Below, piece after piece: positions 4,043 through 5,964 of a stretch of DNA of 5,964 nt. How positions within the stretch are numbered: position 1 is the first letter of the stretch; every line of letters begins with the position of its first letter. The translations under genes were made by a program, and so were the position numbers. Location of the stretch: positions 1 through 5,964 of the forward strand of contig CAUJIL010000217.1 in NCBI GenBank assembly GCA_963204845.1, read 5' to 3'. Under the pieces are notes generated by a model. That model searched no databases. It was not told the origin of the DNA and was given only the letters and a program-made list of their open reading frames with translations. This stretch comes from Pseudomonadota bacterium (GTDB taxonomy: Bacteria > Pseudomonadota > Gammaproteobacteria > Pseudomonadales > UBA5518).

Positions 4043-4393
4043 TCAGGTCAGCTCGATGCCGTACCGGCGCAGCAGCACCGCCAGCAGCCCGAAGCACGCC
4101 CCCGTGATGACCACGCAGGTCAGCAGCGTTGGCCAGAATCCCAGCCGCGCGAGCAGCGCCGGGAACACCAGGAACATCGGCAGCGTGGGCAGGACGTACC
4201 AGAACGTGTACCACGCGTGATTGGCGATCTTCGAGGGTGGCTGGTGCTCGACATACAGCCAGATCAGCGTGAGCACCGTGACCAGCGGCAGCGCGGCCAC
4301 CACGGCGCCGAGCCGGTCGCTCCTCTTGGCGAGTTCCGATACGGCAACCACGACGGCGGCGGTGATCAGGTACTTGGTCAGGATCCATGTCAT
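4043..4393 (-). CDS. DUF3147 family membrane protein
   Basis: This encodes 116 residues that are mostly membrane-embedded. Four hydrophobic segments are visible at about 4-20, 28-47, 61-83 and 87-108. The family pattern is KYLITAAVVVAVSELAKRSD (7-26) followed by LPLVTVLTLIWLYVEHQ (35-51), a conserved loop HAWYTFWYVLPTLPMFLVFP (59-78), and a final GLLAVLLRRYGIEL. No enzymatic motif is seen and the family has no established function. GGAG 12 bases upstream of the ATG at 4393 is a possible ribosome binding site. The gene is divergent from the HDOD gene across a 171-bp gap and upstream of the GNAT gene on the same strand. A longer in-frame ATG (4525) adds non-family Arg-rich residues and is rejected. 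Confidence 0.83.
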   Translation of the reverse strand: MTWILTKYLITAAVVVAVSELAKRSDRLGAVVAALPLVTVLTLIWLYVEHQPPSKIANHAWYTFWYVLPTLPMFLVFPALLARLGFWPTLLTCVVITGACFGLLAVLLRRYGIELT

Positions 4394-4507
4394 GCGAGCG
4401 GTGCTCCGGTGGCAGATGCCCGGCGATTGTTGCACGCGGGGAGCGCCACGGGTGTTCCGCAGCACAGGCCGTCGCGGTGCGCGCGTGTCAGCGCAATCGG
4501 CTGGCTC

Positions 4508-4536
4508 TTGAGTCATGCCCTGCATCGGTCTTATCG
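4508..4536 (+). promoter_or_regulatory. Weak candidate promoter before the HDOD gene
   Basis: TTGAGT (4508-4513) and TTATCG (4531-4536), 17 bp apart, ending 28 bases before the HDOD start. The -10 is a poor match. Nothing else in the 4394-4564 gap stands out, though it must also carry the divergent promoter for the DUF3147 gene. Confidence 0.22.
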
Positions 4537-4564
4537 TGGGGCGTTTTCACGCGGGGCGAGCGGC

Positions 4565-5419
4565 ATGACAGATGATCCACGGCAGACAGAGTCGATGCTC
4601 GATGCGGCGCTCGCCGATCGGCTGGCCGCCGGGGCCATCACGGTGCCGGTGCTGCCGGCGGTGGCGTGCGCGGTGCTCGCGCTGCTCGATGACCCCGACG
4701 CCGACGGCGCGGCGATCGCCGGCACGATCCGCAACGATCCCGCGCTCGCCGGCCACGTGATGCGGGTGGCGAACTCGCCGTTGCTGCGCGGCGGCGCGCC
4801 GATCGTCTCACTGCAGCAGGCAATCGCGCGGCTCGGGATCCGCCGTGTCGGCGAGATCGCGCTGGCGGCCTGCCTGGGTCCGCAACTGTTCAAGGCGCCC
4901 GCGTACGCGCGGCTGATCGATGCGCTGTGGACGCGCTCGCTGGCCACCGCGCTGTGGGCGCGCGAGATCGCGCGACACCTGCGCTCGAACGTCGAGGTCG
5001 CGTTCCTGTGCGGCCTGCTCGCGCGGATCGGGCATCCGGTGGTGTTGCAGGCGATCCAGGAACTGCAGTCCGGCGGCCGTGAGGCGCCGGACGAGGCGGG
5101 CGTGGTGCGCCTGCTCGAGCGCCACGGAGCGGCCGCGGGCCGGCTGCTGGCCGCGGCGTGGCACCTTCCCGAAGCGGTGGCGCAGACGATTGCCCACATC
5201 GACGATTGTGCCCGCGCGAGTTCGGCGGCCGACCTGGTCGCGCTGGTGGCGGTGGCCGATACGTTCCCGGCCGAGCCTATGCCCGACGCGGCGGCCGAGG
5301 CGGCGCGGCTGGTCGGGCATCCGGCGATCGAGGCGATCGACCTCTACCGTGCCGACGCCGAGGAGTTGCTGCAGCGCGCCGACACGGTGCTGCAGACACT
5401 GGCGGAGATGCGCGTGTGA
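4565..5419 (+). CDS. HDOD-domain signalling protein
   Basis: This encodes a 284-residue protein with no other recognisable domain. The HDOD pattern runs through most of it: VPVLPAV (27-33), IRNDPALAGHVMRVANSPL (55-73), in which NDPxLxxxxLRxANSxL is the family core, then IVSLQQAIARLGIRRVGEIA (80-99). A second helical block (RSLATALWAREIARH, 124-138; FLCGLLARIGHPV, 147-159) occupies the place of the HD phosphohydrolase GLLHDIG, but here reads GLLARIG. The metal-binding His-Asp pair is absent, as is usual for HDOD, so a protein-interaction or regulatory role is expected rather than cyclic-di-GMP hydrolysis. It is probably cytoplasmic and shows no receiver or GGDEF/EAL domain. The stop overlaps the next start as GTGA, so the two genes are likely co-translated. 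Confidence 0.88.
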   Translation: MTDDPRQTESMLDAALADRLAAGAITVPVLPAVACAVLALLDDPDADGAAIAGTIRNDPALAGHVMRVANSPLLRGGAPIVSLQQAIARLGIRRVGEIALAACLGPQLFKAPAYARLIDALWTRSLATALWAREIARHLRSNVEVAFLCGLLARIGHPVVLQAIQELQSGGREAPDEAGVVRLLERHGAAAGRLLAAAWHLPEAVAQTIAHIDDCARASSAADLVALVAVADTFPAEPMPDAAAEAARLVGHPAIEAIDLYRADAEELLQRADTVLQTLAEMRV

Positions 5420-5964
5420 GCGAACACCAGGTCGATCTGCTGGTCATCGGCAGCGGACCCGCCGGCCAGAAGGCGGCGATCCAGGCGGCGAAGGGCGGCT
5501 GGCGCGTGGCGTTGGTCGAGGGCGACCGGCGGCTCGGCGGCGCCTGCGTCTACCGCGGCACGATCCCGAGCAAGACGCTGCGCGAGAGCGCGCTGCGGCT
5601 GCGCCAGGCGCGACAGCTCGGTGGCGTGCATGCCAGCGCGTGCCCGGCGGGGCAGGAGATGGCCGCGCTGATCCGCAACCTCCAGAACGTGACCGGCGCG
5701 CACGACGGCTTCATCCGCGCGCAGCTCGAGCGCAACGGCGTGCAGTGCGTGCACGGACGCGCGCGCTTCGTGGCGCCGCGGCGCGTGCGCGTCGAGGGCC
5801 TGCGCGGCGAGGTGGCGGTCTGGCAGGCCGCGCACGTGATCATCGCGACCGGTTCGGTGCCGCGCCACGCCGACGGCGTGCCGGTCGATCACGAGCACGT
5901 GCTCGACAGTGATTCGGTGCTGTCGATGCTGTACCTGCCCGAGTCGCTGCTGGTGCTCGGCGGC
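5416..5964 (+). CDS. sthA: SthA-like soluble pyridine nucleotide transhydrogenase (3' end outside window)
   Basis: The first 183 residues of a flavin-dependent pyridine nucleotide-disulfide oxidoreductase are visible. GSGPAG (12-17) is the FAD-binding GxGxxG, and VALVEGD (31-37) carries the ribose-binding Glu35. GGACVYRGTIPSKTLRES (41-58) is the redox-site region, ATGSVPR (144-150) the second FAD contact, and DSDSVLSMLYLPESLLVLGG (164-183) the entry into the NAD(P)-binding fold, cut by the window edge. Lipoamide dehydrogenases have C-x4-C in the redox helix. Here the second Cys is Thr49 (C-x4-T followed by IPSK), the SthA/UdhA pattern, so the enzyme should exchange hydride between NADPH and NAD+ without a disulfide. 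The start is a GTG overlapping the HDOD stop, and homology begins within eight residues of it. About 60% of the protein is not in view. Confidence 0.85.
   Translation, partial: MSEHQVDLLVIGSGPAGQKAAIQAAKGGWRVALVEGDRRLGGACVYRGTIPSKTLRESALRLRQARQLGGVHASACPAGQEMAALIRNLQNVTGAHDGFIRAQLERNGVQCVHGRARFVAPRRVRVEGLRGEVAVWQAAHVIIATGSVPRHADGVPVDHEHVLDSDSVLSMLYLPESLLVLGG

Noticed and set aside
2801..4220. Long + strand frames opposite yaeQ and the GNAT gene (for example 2822-3397 and 3564-4220)
   Set aside because: They are antisense shadows in very GC-rich DNA with Arg/Ala-rich or mixed composition and no family match. The - strand genes have clear domains.
4920..5912. A 330-codon + strand frame overlapping the HDOD and sthA genes
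   Set aside because: Its product is almost entirely Arg/Ala/Pro, typical of a shifted frame, and it crosses two well-supported genes.

Overview
The window is GC-rich DNA (for example 49 of 60 bases are G or C at 4621-4680). It probably comes from a gammaproteobacterium. The support for that is a conserved housekeeping set (YaeQ, YbaN/DUF454, DUF3147, an HDOD protein and a SthA-type flavoprotein) next to an accessory island. I cannot name a genus from the sequence. An Ectothiorhodospiraceae- or Xanthomonadales-like background is only a guess.

Left part, 1-947: a graveyard of defence genes. One open frame (1-645) reads through three unrelated pieces in turn: the C-terminal end of a Fic protein with its HPFSDGNKR catalytic motif, a piece of the N-terminal domain of a type I restriction HsdR subunit, and the C-terminus of an AbiEi-like antitoxin. 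It overlaps by ATGA a truncated AbiEii-like nucleotidyltransferase (642 to about 824), which breaks off at its DxD motif.

Middle part, 948-2269: two compact toxin-antitoxin operons on the + strand. The first is a ParD-like/ParE-like pair (948-1516). Its antitoxin has its own ribosome binding site and a possible promoter within the remnant DNA. The second is a BrnT/BrnA pair (1683-2196). Immediately after the brnA stop lies a 78-bp sequence with the layout of an integron attC site: R'' GCCCAAC, an L''/L' stem with one bulged base, and R' GTTAGAT. The sequence GTTGGGC at 1614-1620 is the exact reverse complement of that R'', as expected for the other end of the same cassette. The brnTA operon is therefore read as a 655-bp mobile integron gene cassette (1615-2269) with its own promoter. 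No integrase gene is in the window.

Junction, 2270-2402: a short intergenic stretch between the convergent brnA and ybaN genes. It contains a perfect 39-nt palindrome, a second smaller palindrome, and a possible tiny cysteine-rich reading frame behind a strong GGAGG.

Right part, 2403-5964: ordinary chromosomal genes. On the - strand, a GNAT acetyltransferase, yaeQ and ybaN are tightly packed and probably co-transcribed (yaeQ and ybaN overlap by ATGA), with a DUF3147 membrane protein upstream. On the + strand, an HDOD-domain protein overlaps by GTGA the start of a SthA-like pyridine nucleotide-disulfide oxidoreductase, which runs off the window. Overall the window looks like the edge of a defence/toxin-antitoxin island abutting core chromosome, with an integron cassette as its outermost insertion.
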